From CBDEVH01 sp965243565 (lineage in GTDB: Bacteria > Pseudomonadota > Gammaproteobacteria > Tethybacterales > Persebacteraceae), in NCBI GenBank assembly GCA_965243565.1, contig OZ251571.1, positions 682,001-746,000 of the forward strand: a DNA stretch of 64,000 nt, written 5' to 3'. Every line of letters begins with the position of its first letter. The first letter of the stretch is position 1. Position numbers and translations under genes: made by a program. The notes under the pieces were generated by a model that had not been told where the DNA came from, did no database searches, and was given only the letters and a program-made list of their open reading frames with translations. This document shows positions 17,854 to 27,037 of this stretch, one piece after another.

Positions 17854-18447
17854 TTATTTAATCCCTGCTATTTGTTTATCGTGTAATCTTGCAAGTAGCA
17901 AGATACTGCATATTGCACCGAGTAACGCTAGAGCCATGTCGGATTGTGTGTCCCATATATCGCCTTGAGTTCCTAAAAATGCTTCTGCAGATTCTCCTGT
18001 AGAAATAGCAACCCACCACTCTAATAGTTCATAAAACGCGCTAAAGCCCAAGCAAAAGCAGACGATGAAAAAGTTCAACCATTTCTTGCCATTTATAATG
18101 CTTTTTCTTATCAAAATTTCCCTTGCGATTATTGCAGGAATGAATCCTTGAGCAAAATGCCCAATTTTGTCGTAATTATTTCTTTGCCAGTCAAATGCTT
18201 CTTTTAACCAGTCAAACAAAGGCACTTGCGCATAGGTGTAATGCCCGCCTATCATTAAAATAATACAGTGCAGTAAAATTAAAGAGTAGGCGAGAGAAGT
18301 GAGTTTAAACGTGTCGTAAGTAAGTGCTAAAACAGCAAGACCGATTAATGCGGGCAATACTTCTAAAAACCACGTGAAGTAATCGTTTGGATTAATGGCA
18401 GACCATGTTAAGCACAGAAAAAATACGGCTAACCAAGTAAGTTTCAT
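17854..18447 (-). CDS. YjdF family inner-membrane protein (DUF2238)
   Basis: A 197-residue protein with about five to six hydrophobic segments. The family-specific motifs YDKIGHFAQGFIPA (near 90-105), SAFYELLEWW (near 135) and GTQGDIWDTQSDM (near 160) identify the YjdF/DUF2238 family of unknown function. The conserved His, Glu and Asp residues in or near membrane segments are present. It stands alone between the restriction island and aas. The upstream region is A/T-rich with no obvious ribosome binding site. Confidence 0.85.
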   Translation of the reverse strand: MKLTWLAVFFLCLTWSAINPNDYFTWFLEVLPALIGLAVLALTYDTFKLTSLAYSLILLHCIILMIGGHYTYAQVPLFDWLKEAFDWQRNNYDKIGHFAQGFIPAIIAREILIRKSIINGKKWLNFFIVCFCLGFSAFYELLEWWVAISTGESAEAFLGTQGDIWDTQSDMALALLGAICSILLLARLHDKQIAGIK

Positions 18448-18493
18448 ATTGTTTTTTTTAATAAATTATGATGGCATATTCAACGGCTTGATT

Positions 18494-18530
18494 TTAAATA
18501 ATAAAACCACAATAGTGTTTTATTATTTAA
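18494..18530. terminator. Long A/T-rich inverted repeat at the aas 3' end, candidate terminator
   Basis: A perfect 14-base-pair stem (18494-18507 with 18517-18530) and a 9-base loop surround the aas stop codon. The stem is mostly A/T with short U-rich arms, so it could end aas transcription. No long separate T-tract follows. Confidence 0.5.
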
Positions 18531-21500
18531 TCTTCGCTTGCATCATCTTCATCTTCGTCAACGTTTGGTTTTGCGTTTGCTTGTTCGATAGCGGTTTTTA
18601 TTATCGATACATAATCGGTTTTACCGCTGCCTAATAAGGGGATTTTTTTGACGAGGGTTATTTCGCGTGGTATCCATAAGTTGGGCAGTCCTTGTTTGCT
18701 GAATAATTCACCTATTTCTTTGCGTGTTATTTCGCCAGTGGTTATTAAAATAACTTTTTCACCTCGACGTTCGTCGGGGATGCCAACAACCGCAATGTTG
18801 TGTTGTTCCCAGTGTAATTTTATGGTCGATTCAATTCGATTTAAAGGCACGATTTCGCCTGCTACTTTAATAAATCGCTTTTGCCGCCCGACAATGGATA
18901 TATAACCCATCGCGTCAATACTAACTATATCCCCCGTGTTATACCAGTTGTCTTTTAGCGGTTGTATAACACCCGGATTATCAGCAAAATAATAACCTAA
19001 CATATTATTTTTGCCGCGTACCCACAGGCATTTTCCATGATCGATTCCATCTATTTTTTCGAGGTGAGTTTCTATGCCGGGTAGCGTCATGCCGACGGTG
19101 TTTTTGCGATGACGTATTAATGAATTAACAGCAATGACAGGGGCGGTTTCGGTGGTGCCGTAGCCTTCTAAAATACGAATGCCAAAATTAGTCATCCATA
19201 GTTCTCGGGTTGAATTTTCTAGCTTTTCAGCACCAGCAAAGACTTGTTTTAAACTGGAAAAGGCAGCATCGTGCGCGTATTTTCCATAGTTTTTTAAAAA
19301 GGTATTGGTGCTAAAAAAGACGGTCGCATTGGTTGAATAAATGGCTTCGGGGATTAATCGATAATGCAAAGGCGAGGGGTAATTCCATGTTTGCATACCA
19401 CTTGCCACCGGTAAAATAACGCCCGCAATAAGCCCAAAAGCATGAAAAACAGGCAACGTATTTAACATGCTGTCTTGATGTGTTGCCGATACTCGTACAA
19501 GTATTTGCGTGCAGTTATAAATTAAATTGTTATGGCTAAGTACAACGCCTTTGGGCAAACCTTCGGAACCAGAGGTGAATAATATACAGCCCGGATTGTC
19601 GCTGGGTGTTTTATAACCGGGCAGTTGCTTGCCAGAATAGCCGCTTAGTTTGGAGGCAGTAAGGGCGGATAGTTTGTCTTTTAGGGTGACGGTTTCGCGT
19701 AAGTCTTCAAGGTAAACGATTTTAATGCCACAGTGCTTTAAAGTGTCTGTAATAATATCGGCATCAGGCAAGCGTTGCATCAGTGCTTTGGCGGTGAATA
19801 TTAATTTAATTTGGGCAGTGTTACAGGTTGATAATAATTGGGTTGAGCCACTGGTTGGGTTGAGTAGAGTGGGCACCAAGCCATAAAATGCAGAGCCATA
19901 AAAACCAACGGTTGCACCAACTGACGACGGTAATAATAAGCCGATATTCTTGTTGTCGGGCTGATCTGTTTGGGATTGAATGAGTGCCATTTTTTTGCCA
20001 AGCACCCATGCAGCAAGATAAGTTTGTATGTAAGTGAGTTTTTTGTAGGGGTATATATCGGCAAAAAGTATTCTGTTTTTGCCATGCATTTGCATGTTTT
20101 CAATAAAATAGCGTGTTAAGTTAGGTTGTGGTTTTTTGCCTTTTATAATTTGCTCTTCGAGTATGCGTTCGATTTTTTTGCTAGTCCATCGCCTTTTTTG
20201 TTTGGCACTCGTTAGGGTGTCAGGGGCTGTTATGTTTTGTGTTTTTCCGATGGTGATGGTTACTTTAGGAAAAGCCAATCGGGGGAATTTATGTTGTAAA
20301 TAAGAAAATTTACTATTTTGTAAACCATCAATAGTAATGGGTAATATTTTATTTTTACAAACTTTGTCTAATAACAATGCAGCACCATCGTAAACATGAC
20401 TAAATGTGCCAGTCGTGGTGACACGTCCTTCAGGAAAAATCATTGGGCGATATAGGCTACTGTCGGGGCTGTCTTGTTTTTTACGAAAGTCTTTTATCAG
20501 TGTGCGTAAAGCACGAGGATTGAATGAATCTATTTTATAGATGTGTGCCAAACGGCTACCAATTGATTTGGCAAATGGGTAGTTGTCAAATTCAGATGTA
20601 ACGACAAATACCATGCGGTATTTTTGGTCTTCTAAAAATATCGATAATAATGGTCCGTCTAAAGTTGATACATGGTTACAAACAATAAGCGGTGTTTCAT
20701 TGGGATTTAAATTTTCTAAGCCATGAATTTCAACACGGTACAAACGTGTTAGTACTTTTTTTAATATGGCTTGCAGGGTTTCGCGAGGTAGTATAAACAG
20801 ACTCCAAGTAAGGGCTACCATTAATATCCCCGCACCAAAAATTAATATGATTGATGTGGCATTGTCTAAAAGTAAATGAATAGATGCTGCTAATAGCGAT
20901 GCCAATACAATTAAACAAGCATTCCATACGTTGTAAACAGCAATGACTCTAGCACGTGATGAGTCGTCACAAAGTGTTTGTATAGAAGTCAGTATAGGGA
21001 TAACATAAAAGACCATTGCCGTTGATAAAATAACCAACAGAAAGGCAAAGGCATAGGGAAAGTCGGGAGCGTTATTTTTAAAGGTTAATGCCATCAGTAG
21101 CAGGGCGACAATGCCTGCGAGTAAATTTTTTATGCTGTAGCGGGTGCTGATATTATTGTGTAATGTTTTCAGGCATAAAACGCCACCAATAATCGCTCCT
21201 AAAAATAAACACGCAAGTAATATTAGGTGGTAGTTTTGACCTGCTTGAGGAATCTCTGATAATATTATTGTGCTAATTCCCCAGAAAAAACTGCCACAAA
21301 TAATTAAATTAAAAACAAATGTGTGATTGTATACTTGCGATAAATTGGTTGTAAACGATTTCCATGGCGATAAAACTTTTTCTACTTCTTGTGGAATGCT
21401 TTTGCTGATAGGAACAAATAAAGCAGCAACAAAGCCCAATATCGCATTGCCTATCAATAGAATACATAACAATACAAAATAAGACGAATCACTGCCCGCA

Positions 21501-21973
21501 GCAGACCCTACGAATACGCCTATTAAAATAGCGGCAAATGTCGAGCTGGTAAATATACTGTTGCCTTTAATGAGTTGTTTTCTTTCTAGTAATTCGGGTA
21601 AAAATGAAAATTTCAAGGGGCCAAAAAATGCAGATTGCACACCGGTTAAAAATAAGCATATTAATACTATTATTAAATTTTGTTGCATAATGCCTATGCA
21701 CGCAATCGTCATAATAACCAATTCGGAAAATTTAATAATGAGTAGTAATTGGTATTTATTTCTTTTGTCTATTATCTCGCCTGAGAAAATAGAAAATAGA
21801 AAAAACGGAATAATAAAAATGACGGCTGATAATTGAATAATGCTGCCGCTGTTGTCAACTTGTAAATGTCCAGATATCAGCTGAGCAATTAAGGTAAAAC
21901 GAAAAAGATTGTCGTTTAATGCCCCTAAAAATTGAGCAACGAACAGTGGGAGGAATTTTTTAGAAAGAACCAT
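18527..21973 (-). CDS. aas: LplT-Aas fusion: lysophospholipid transporter / acyltransferase / acyl-ACP synthetase
   Basis: This 1148-residue protein joins three modules. Residues about 1-405 form an MFS transporter of the LplT type (FVAQFLGALNDNLFRFT). About 425-610 is a glycerophospholipid acyltransferase with NHVSTLD (HX4D motif, near 430) and FPEGR (near 510). About 650-1130 is an AMP-forming acyl ligase with FTSGSEGLPKG (near 795), GYGTTE and YNTGD. In Escherichia coli the transporter and the Aas enzyme are separate neighbouring genes that import and reacylate lysophosphatidylethanolamine. Full fusions are known in other bacteria. The acidic tail DEDEDD is unusual. The start overlaps the upstream CorB-like stop by one base. 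Confidence 0.92.
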   Translation of the reverse strand: MVLSKKFLPLFVAQFLGALNDNLFRFTLIAQLISGHLQVDNSGSIIQLSAVIFIIPFFLFSIFSGEIIDKRNKYQLLLIIKFSELVIMTIACIGIMQQNLIIVLICLFLTGVQSAFFGPLKFSFLPELLERKQLIKGNSIFTSSTFAAILIGVFVGSAAGSDSSYFVLLCILLIGNAILGFVAALFVPISKSIPQEVEKVLSPWKSFTTNLSQVYNHTFVFNLIICGSFFWGISTIILSEIPQAGQNYHLILLACLFLGAIIGGVLCLKTLHNNISTRYSIKNLLAGIVALLLMALTFKNNAPDFPYAFAFLLVILSTAMVFYVIPILTSIQTLCDDSSRARVIAVYNVWNACLIVLASLLAASIHLLLDNATSIILIFGAGILMVALTWSLFILPRETLQAILKKVLTRLYRVEIHGLENLNPNETPLIVCNHVSTLDGPLLSIFLEDQKYRMVFVVTSEFDNYPFAKSIGSRLAHIYKIDSFNPRALRTLIKDFRKKQDSPDSSLYRPMIFPEGRVTTTGTFSHVYDGAALLLDKVCKNKILPITIDGLQNSKFSYLQHKFPRLAFPKVTITIGKTQNITAPDTLTSAKQKRRWTSKKIERILEEQIIKGKKPQPNLTRYFIENMQMHGKNRILFADIYPYKKLTYIQTYLAAWVLGKKMALIQSQTDQPDNKNIGLLLPSSVGATVGFYGSAFYGLVPTLLNPTSGSTQLLSTCNTAQIKLIFTAKALMQRLPDADIITDTLKHCGIKIVYLEDLRETVTLKDKLSALTASKLSGYSGKQLPGYKTPSDNPGCILFTSGSEGLPKGVVLSHNNLIYNCTQILVRVSATHQDSMLNTLPVFHAFGLIAGVILPVASGMQTWNYPSPLHYRLIPEAIYSTNATVFFSTNTFLKNYGKYAHDAAFSSLKQVFAGAEKLENSTRELWMTNFGIRILEGYGTTETAPVIAVNSLIRHRKNTVGMTLPGIETHLEKIDGIDHGKCLWVRGKNNMLGYYFADNPGVIQPLKDNWYNTGDIVSIDAMGYISIVGRQKRFIKVAGEIVPLNRIESTIKLHWEQHNIAVVGIPDERRGEKVILITTGEITRKEIGELFSKQGLPNLWIPREITLVKKIPLLGSGKTDYVSIIKTAIEQANAKPNVDEDEDDASED

Positions 21974-23259
21974 TAGTTTTTATTCTCTGTTGTAATAGGG
22001 GGCAATGTAAGTACAACACGCCCAATTGATTTATCATCAATATCAACCGCTTCGATTTTAATATTGTTAATGAAAACACAAAACTTACCATTGGGTAAAT
22101 CTTGGATATATTCTAATAAAAAGCCATTTAAAGTATTGGCTTGGGTGGTGGGGAAGTCAATACGCGAATCTAGTACATTGAGCTGACTAAGCGCAATATG
22201 TGTAGGAATATCCACCATATTTTTATCTATCCATCGAACATCGGGTAGTTTTTCTTCGCCGATAATGGCTGCCGAAAAATTATTAAAAGTAATTGTACCA
22301 ATAACGCCACCGCTACCATCGATAATCATCCCCATTACATGCTTGTTTTGTCGCATGGCTTGTAATTGTTTTACGGCAGTGGCTGCTGCCGGTACAAAAA
22401 CAACTGGCTTGGCAATTTCTAGTAAGTCAACTGGTGTTAGATGGTTTTCATGGATTTTTTTCATGGCATCAAGCGTATAAATAACGCCTTTTACATCGTC
22501 TAAATTACCGTAGTAAATGGGCAGCTTGGAAAAAGTTGATTCCTTAATGACCCGACTTATCGTGTCAATATCATCTTGTAAGTTTATCCCTTTAATATTT
22601 TGTCGAGGTGTCATTATTTTTTCAACCGACATCTCTTGAAACTCAAGGGTTTTTTCTACCATTAAAAATTGGTGTTTCTTTTTAAAGCTATTTTTGCGAC
22701 GAGCAATGCGTAACATGGAAAGTACTTCGTGTTTTTCCAATGGTTTTTCAGAGTGCGATGCGTTAATGTCATCTTTTTGCTGTAATGTTTTTAAAAGCAA
22801 TCCAGCAAATATATTAACAAAGTTAATAATAGGCGATAAAAATTTGATTAAGTACTTTAGCCCAGTCGCACTAAAAAGTGAAATAGGTTGGGCGTAACGT
22901 ACACCCAATAGCTTTGGTGTGATTTCGCTACAAATTAAAATAATGAAAGTAACAATCAAAGAGGCAAATAATAAAGCTTTGTCGCCTTCACCCCAAAAAT
23001 GCACGGCAATGGCGGTTGCAGATGCTGCACAAGTGACATTGGCGAGCGTATTACAAATTAGCAATGCCGATAATAAACGACTGGTATGTGATAAAAGCTC
23101 AAGCATGGTCTTGGCATTTTTATTATTTTCATTCGCGCTAATTTGTAGGCGGTGCTTATCTTGAGACAATATAGCAGCCTCAAGCATTGAAAAAAATGCA
23201 GAAAATATTAACCCTATCCCAAAAAGGACAGTGTAATGTACTAGCGAAGAACCAAACAA
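21973..23259 (-). CDS. CorB/HlyC-type membrane protein with DUF21 and CBS domains
   Basis: A 428-residue protein. Residues about 1-190 form a DUF21 (CNNM) membrane domain with FSAFFSMLEAAILS and ICSEITPKLLG. A CBS pair (about 205-335) contains EKIMTPRQNIKGI, and a CorC_HlyC domain forms the C-terminus. The family transports or senses divalent cations, in particular Mg2+. The only available start is a TTG at 23259; an in-frame stop lies 24 bases further upstream. The stop shares one base with the start of aas, implying one transcript, but the functional link to phospholipid repair is not obvious. Confidence 0.88.
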   Translation of the reverse strand: MFGSSLVHYTVLFGIGLIFSAFFSMLEAAILSQDKHRLQISANENNKNAKTMLELLSHTSRLLSALLICNTLANVTCAASATAIAVHFWGEGDKALLFASLIVTFIILICSEITPKLLGVRYAQPISLFSATGLKYLIKFLSPIINFVNIFAGLLLKTLQQKDDINASHSEKPLEKHEVLSMLRIARRKNSFKKKHQFLMVEKTLEFQEMSVEKIMTPRQNIKGINLQDDIDTISRVIKESTFSKLPIYYGNLDDVKGVIYTLDAMKKIHENHLTPVDLLEIAKPVVFVPAAATAVKQLQAMRQNKHVMGMIIDGSGGVIGTITFNNFSAAIIGEEKLPDVRWIDKNMVDIPTHIALSQLNVLDSRIDFPTTQANTLNGFLLEYIQDLPNGKFCVFINNIKIEAVDIDDKSIGRVVLTLPPITTENKN

Positions 23260-23691
23260 TTTGATTTTAGAGTGAAATAGTTAGCCGTGCACGGTATGAG
23301 AAAAAACAGATACTATTACGCTAGTAAATAATGATTTGTAAAATAAACAGTGTATTTTCATTTGTATTACAATTTATTATATCGGATTTTACGGAAAAAT
23401 AAAACTTGTTCTCATTATTAAATTAAAACGGATTAACGAGGCTACCCAATATTACTGCCTGTCGCCTTTGCGTAAAAAAGAAATTATGAATTATGCAAAG
23501 GTCTAAAATAAATAAGAGGTTTTTTTTCTGTGCTACAATCATAAAGGAAAAAGTCAGACAAGGGCTAATTAAAATAAAATATTGAAAATAATGGAATCTT
23601 TACAAGAAAAAATGAGTGTCTTATTACTGAAATCAGGAGCGAAATTGACCGCTTTTGTGGATTCAAGTAATTAGATAACTTTTGCGCAAAT
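23260..23691. other. Intergenic region between the corB-like and NERD genes
   Basis: 432 bases without a recognised gene. It holds a CCTTTGC/GCAAAGG inverted repeat (23465-23471 with 23495-23501), a T8 run near 23520 and an extended -10 promoter at 23531. A 27-codon open frame with ATG at 23591 and stop at 23674 is not recognisable. Nothing else was seen. Confidence 0.6.
23531..23539 (+). promoter_or_regulatory. Extended -10 promoter upstream of the NERD gene
   Basis: TGCTACAAT fits the extended -10 pattern TGnTATAAT with one change. It would give a leader of about 145 bases before the NERD start, holding the 27-codon frame at 23591. Confidence 0.4.
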
Positions 23692-24384
23692 ATGTCTAAT
23701 ATGAAAGGTTGGTTTGGAGAAAAACAGTTGCAATTTGGTTTCTGGGTGATGTTGAATAAAAATAAGTATAAGCGTTTGCATAATTTAATTGTTCCAACCG
23801 CCAATGGTAAAACGCAGATTGATCATGTGTATATGTCACAAGTTGGTATATTTGTAATAGAAACAAAGAATTTTGAAGGTTGGATATTCGCAGACGAAAA
23901 AAGTAAACAATGGATGCAAATGTTTCCTAATAGGAAAAAATTTAAATTTCAAAATCCACTTCACCAAAACTACAAACATACCAAAGCAATAAGCGATGTA
24001 TTAGCGATTGACCATAAATTGGTCCATTCCATCGTGGTATTTGCAGGTGAAGGGGTGTTTAAAACAAAAGTCCCTCCCAATGTATTTCGTTCTGTTGGTG
24101 ATGCGGCAAGATATATTAAAAAATTTAATGAGGTTGTTTTTTCTGATGAGCAATTACGGCAAATTAAAAATAATCTGGATTCACGGCATGATATGCAAGC
24201 GTCTAACAGTGAGCATGTACATGAGTTGATAAACCGTTACGGACAAACTGATAATTGCCCTAAATGTGGGAGTATTATGGTTGCAAAGATGTCTAAACAG
24301 GGAAAATATAAGGGTAATACTTTTATGGCGTGTTCTGGCTATCCCAAGTGTAGATATATTCTTAACGACGCTATAAAAAAATAA
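23692..24384 (+). CDS. NERD nuclease-domain protein with a topoisomerase-type zinc finger
   Basis: A 230-residue protein. Residues about 5-120 are a NERD domain with a PD-(D/E)XK-like core (GKTQIDHVYMSQVGIFVIETKN) followed by QNPLHQNYKHTKAI. The C-terminus (about 188-228) is a four-cysteine zinc ribbon CPKCG...CSGYPKC of the kind found at the end of topoisomerase I. Relatives often have a leading membrane helix, which is absent here. NERD proteins are presumed DNA-processing enzymes. A second ATG lies 9 bases downstream. It precedes the SIMPL gene by 30 bases. Confidence 0.82.
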   Translation: MSNMKGWFGEKQLQFGFWVMLNKNKYKRLHNLIVPTANGKTQIDHVYMSQVGIFVIETKNFEGWIFADEKSKQWMQMFPNRKKFKFQNPLHQNYKHTKAISDVLAIDHKLVHSIVVFAGEGVFKTKVPPNVFRSVGDAARYIKKFNEVVFSDEQLRQIKNNLDSRHDMQASNSEHVHELINRYGQTDNCPKCGSIMVAKMSKQGKYKGNTFMACSGYPKCRYILNDAIKK

Positions 24385-24414
24385 CATTCTGACTGCTATG
24401 AAAGACAATTTTCT

Positions 24415-25149
24415 ATGAAAAACTATCTAAAGTGTTTATTTATCGTGTTTTTTACGATTGGGGTGTCCGCACAATCGCTGCCTGATTTTTCCTTTGTTAC
24501 CGTTACAGGAACGGCACAAAAGAGTTTTCCTCCTGATGAAGTGGAAATTAGCTTTAAGATATTGGCTTTTCATCAAGGCGCAGATCAAGCGATGCGTATT
24601 GTGTCCAAGCGTGGTGCGGATGTAATCGAATTGGCAAAAAAATTTAACATTGATAAAAACAATATTTCTTCATATAGCATTAACAAAAACACCAAAAGAG
24701 GGCGAAAACAAGGCACTGGAAACCAGCAAGTAGCCATTATCGGTTATGACATCCAACAAAGCTTTAAAATAAAAATGGAAGATATTGTTCATTATCCTGA
24801 ATTAGTCGATGCTTTGCTTAGTATGTCCAACGTAACAAATATTAATTCTAAATTTGATATTTCAAATAAAAAGCAAATTTTATATGATTTGGTTATTGAG
24901 GCGAGTGCCGATGCCAAGCGGCGTGCCGACAACTTAGCCAATGGGTTGCATGTTCGTGTTGTATCGGTGCATTCTATTAGTGAAGACCGTGACATCAACC
25001 ATTATTTAGCAAAATTTGGTATTGGAACCGAACGGCATATTGACAATGTGCGCGCCCACAGCGGTTTTGCTTCTAATTTCTTTGTCCCAAAAACCATCGA
25101 TTTGAAAAAAACCGTCAATGTTATTTTTAAAATCAGCCCTCATAAATAA
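24415..25149 (+). CDS. Periplasmic SIMPL domain protein (DUF541)
   Basis: A 244-residue protein with a clear signal peptide (hydrophobic LKCLFIVFFTIGVSA, cleavage near residue 20) and one SIMPL/DUF541 domain. Diagnostic features are the early VTVTGTAQKSFPPDEVEISF strand, GYDIQQSFKIKMED in the middle and the helix ADAKRRADNLA. Family members are secreted or periplasmic and have been linked to stress tolerance; the molecular function is unknown. It lies 30 bases after the NERD gene with a weak GAAAG motif ahead of the ATG. Confidence 0.85.
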   Translation: MKNYLKCLFIVFFTIGVSAQSLPDFSFVTVTGTAQKSFPPDEVEISFKILAFHQGADQAMRIVSKRGADVIELAKKFNIDKNNISSYSINKNTKRGRKQGTGNQQVAIIGYDIQQSFKIKMEDIVHYPELVDALLSMSNVTNINSKFDISNKKQILYDLVIEASADAKRRADNLANGLHVRVVSVHSISEDRDINHYLAKFGIGTERHIDNVRAHSGFASNFFVPKTIDLKKTVNVIFKISPHK

Positions 25150-25197
25150 GTGGTAGTATCAAGTAACGCCTCAAATTATTAAGTTTTTCAGATTCGA

Positions 25198-26178
25198 CTA
25201 ACTACTTCCGTCCCAAACTTCAGTGTTGGGGTAAAACGCTTGCCAAGCAAACCAAAAGACCAAAACAGAGGGGATGGGTTTTCCGTCTTGATTGGTGATG
25301 ACGTGGTGACGAGATTTTTTTGTGTAGTGAATATTTATTTTTTTATCGCCTACGGTGTCTTGTAATTTATTAACATGGTCAAATAGATGGACGGGGTAGG
25401 CGCGAGCTTGGTTGTTAATAATAACGCCAATCACCCATGTTTTGTTTGAAAAATCATCTCGATTTTTGGTTACAGGGAACATCACGTCATCATTGGAAAA
25501 ATAACTGGCATACGCATTCACACGGTAATCGCGTTGGTAACCTGTGTCGGTGGATAATACTTGGCTATCGGGGTATTGTTTTTGCCATGCCGCCCATGTG
25601 GTGTGTATGCTGGGTAGCCATGTTAGTGTAGAACCAACAGCACTACCGCTAATGGCTTTCATTCCTAGTTGTGACCATAGTGATTCGGTTTCTTTGTCAT
25701 AAAGCAAAACATCGCTATTGTAGAGCAAACCAGATACTCCAAATTGGCGAGTTTGACCATCTACTAGCCGATCAAAGACCATAGAGGTGCCGCATAAAGG
25801 GCAGTAAGTAACAGCAAAGTCGTGTCCTGCCATGCTGTCGTTAACGATTTCGTGCCATATTAATATGCGAGTAGGGTAGGCGCGGGCTTGTTTTTTATCG
25901 GGGCTAAGAATGCCAATGACGATATCGTCGTCGCGTAAAAAGTCGACTTCATCAACTGCCACAAATTTAGGATTGTTAATGGCGGGTATGCCGTCACGTG
26001 GTGGTCCTCCTTGAAAGATGTCGTGAGTAGCAATAGTGGAATTGGATAAGTCAAAACCGTTTTTGTTTGGCGTATCAACAGCCCATGCACTATGTGCTAA
26101 TAGCACGATGAAGAGGCTTGTCAATAGAGGATTTTTTGCTTTATGACTTATAGCGTGTAAGAAATTAGAGATGGTCAT
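25198..26178 (-). CDS. DUF3179 domain-containing exported protein
   Basis: A 326-residue protein of the DUF3179 family. With the ATG at 26178 it starts with a signal peptide (NPLLTSLFIVLLAHSAWA). Family marks are FVAVDEVDFL, RAYPTRILIWHEIVND, VTYCPLCGTSMVFDR (CxxC motif) and the repeated NQARAYPVHLFDH. No biochemical function is established for the family. A longer open frame runs upstream into xthA but would place about 65 residues ahead of the signal peptide. The chosen start overlaps the xthA stop by 14 bases, so the two are probably co-transcribed. Confidence 0.85.
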   Translation of the reverse strand: MTISNFLHAISHKAKNPLLTSLFIVLLAHSAWAVDTPNKNGFDLSNSTIATHDIFQGGPPRDGIPAINNPKFVAVDEVDFLRDDDIVIGILSPDKKQARAYPTRILIWHEIVNDSMAGHDFAVTYCPLCGTSMVFDRLVDGQTRQFGVSGLLYNSDVLLYDKETESLWSQLGMKAISGSAVGSTLTWLPSIHTTWAAWQKQYPDSQVLSTDTGYQRDYRVNAYASYFSNDDVMFPVTKNRDDFSNKTWVIGVIINNQARAYPVHLFDHVNKLQDTVGDKKINIHYTKKSRHHVITNQDGKPIPSVLVFWFAWQAFYPNTEVWDGSS

Positions 26179-26950
26179 AGTCGATAATGAGAGGGGCATG
26201 GTCAGAAAAACGCTGATCTTTATATATATGAGTGCTTTTGGCAGTAGCAGCAATGGCAGCTGTGGCAAGTTGATAGTCAATACGCCAACCGACGTTTTTT
26301 TCCCATGCGCGTCCGCGGTTTGACCACCAAGTATATTCGCCATCATTGTTGTTGAGTTGTCTAAAAACATCAACCCAGCCTGCTTGCTCTTGTAGTTTGC
26401 TCATCCACTCACGTTCTGCGGGTAAGAAGCCCGAATTTTTTTGATTTCCACGCCAGTTGCAAATATCTTTGTTGGTATGGGCGATGTTGATGTCGCCACA
26501 AATGACAAATTGACGTTGGGTTTGTTGGGATTCGGTTTGATAGTCTTGTAGGCGTTGATAAAATGTATCCATTAGCTGCCATTTTATGGTTTGTCGTTCG
26601 TCGCCACTTGAACCCGATGGCATATACAGTGAGACCACGCTAAAGTGTGGAAAATCCACTCGAATAAATCGCCCTTCGCTGTCCATAATGGGGTGTTCGT
26701 AGGTAGTCGTAACGGCATTTGGTGCTTGACGACAGTATATGCCAACACCGCTATAGCCCGGACGCTCGGCACAAGCAAAGTATCCTTGTAGCCCGACTGG
26801 GTTTGTCATATCTGGCGTAATGTCTTTTGGTTGTGCTTTTAGTTCTTGTAGGCAGACGATATCTGCATTTATTTGGCTAAGCCATTGGGCAAGCCCTTTG
26901 CGGTAAGCCGCACGAATGCCATTGAGGTTAAGTGAAATAATACGTAGCAT
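26165..26950 (-). CDS. xthA: Exodeoxyribonuclease III (AP endonuclease)
   Basis: A 261-residue base-excision-repair nuclease that cuts DNA 5' of abasic sites. Visible are the N-terminal LRIISLNLNGIRAAYRKG, the metal-binding LQELKAQ, SLYMPSG, the GDINIAHTNKDI loop and the C-terminal SDHAPLIIDYD with the catalytic Asp-His pair. An ATG 24 bases upstream is also in frame, but MLRIISLN is the family start, and a TACAAT hexamer lies 7 bases ahead of it. Confidence 0.94.
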   Translation of the reverse strand: MLRIISLNLNGIRAAYRKGLAQWLSQINADIVCLQELKAQPKDITPDMTNPVGLQGYFACAERPGYSGVGIYCRQAPNAVTTTYEHPIMDSEGRFIRVDFPHFSVVSLYMPSGSSGDERQTIKWQLMDTFYQRLQDYQTESQQTQRQFVICGDINIAHTNKDICNWRGNQKNSGFLPAEREWMSKLQEQAGWVDVFRQLNNNDGEYTWWSNRGRAWEKNVGWRIDYQLATAAIAATAKSTHIYKDQRFSDHAPLIIDYDHL

Positions 26951-26957
26951 GGGGTGT

Positions 26958-26963
26958 ATTGTA
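26958..26963 (-). promoter_or_regulatory. -10-like hexamer of xthA, leaderless type
   Basis: On the minus strand TACAAT is followed by 7 bases (ACACCCC) and the ATG at 26950. No Shine-Dalgarno motif lies between. Confidence 0.4.
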
Positions 26964-27022
26964 TCAATATTCAAATTTCTAAAGAAAATAAAAATTTGAA
27001 TGGGTTATATGTCTATTGTCGT

Positions 27023-27028
27023 TATAAT
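27023..27028 (+). promoter_or_regulatory. -10 hexamer of the SHMT-like gene, leaderless type
   Basis: A perfect TATAAT ends 9 bases before the ATG at 27038. It supports that start over the frame's earlier beginning at 26954, which would overlap the xthA promoter. Confidence 0.45.
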
Positions 27029-27037
27029 TTCGGTCTA

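Noticed and set aside
26179..26373. N-terminal extension of the DUF3179 frame
   Set aside because: It lies within xthA coding sequence and would bury the signal peptide about 65 residues inside the protein.
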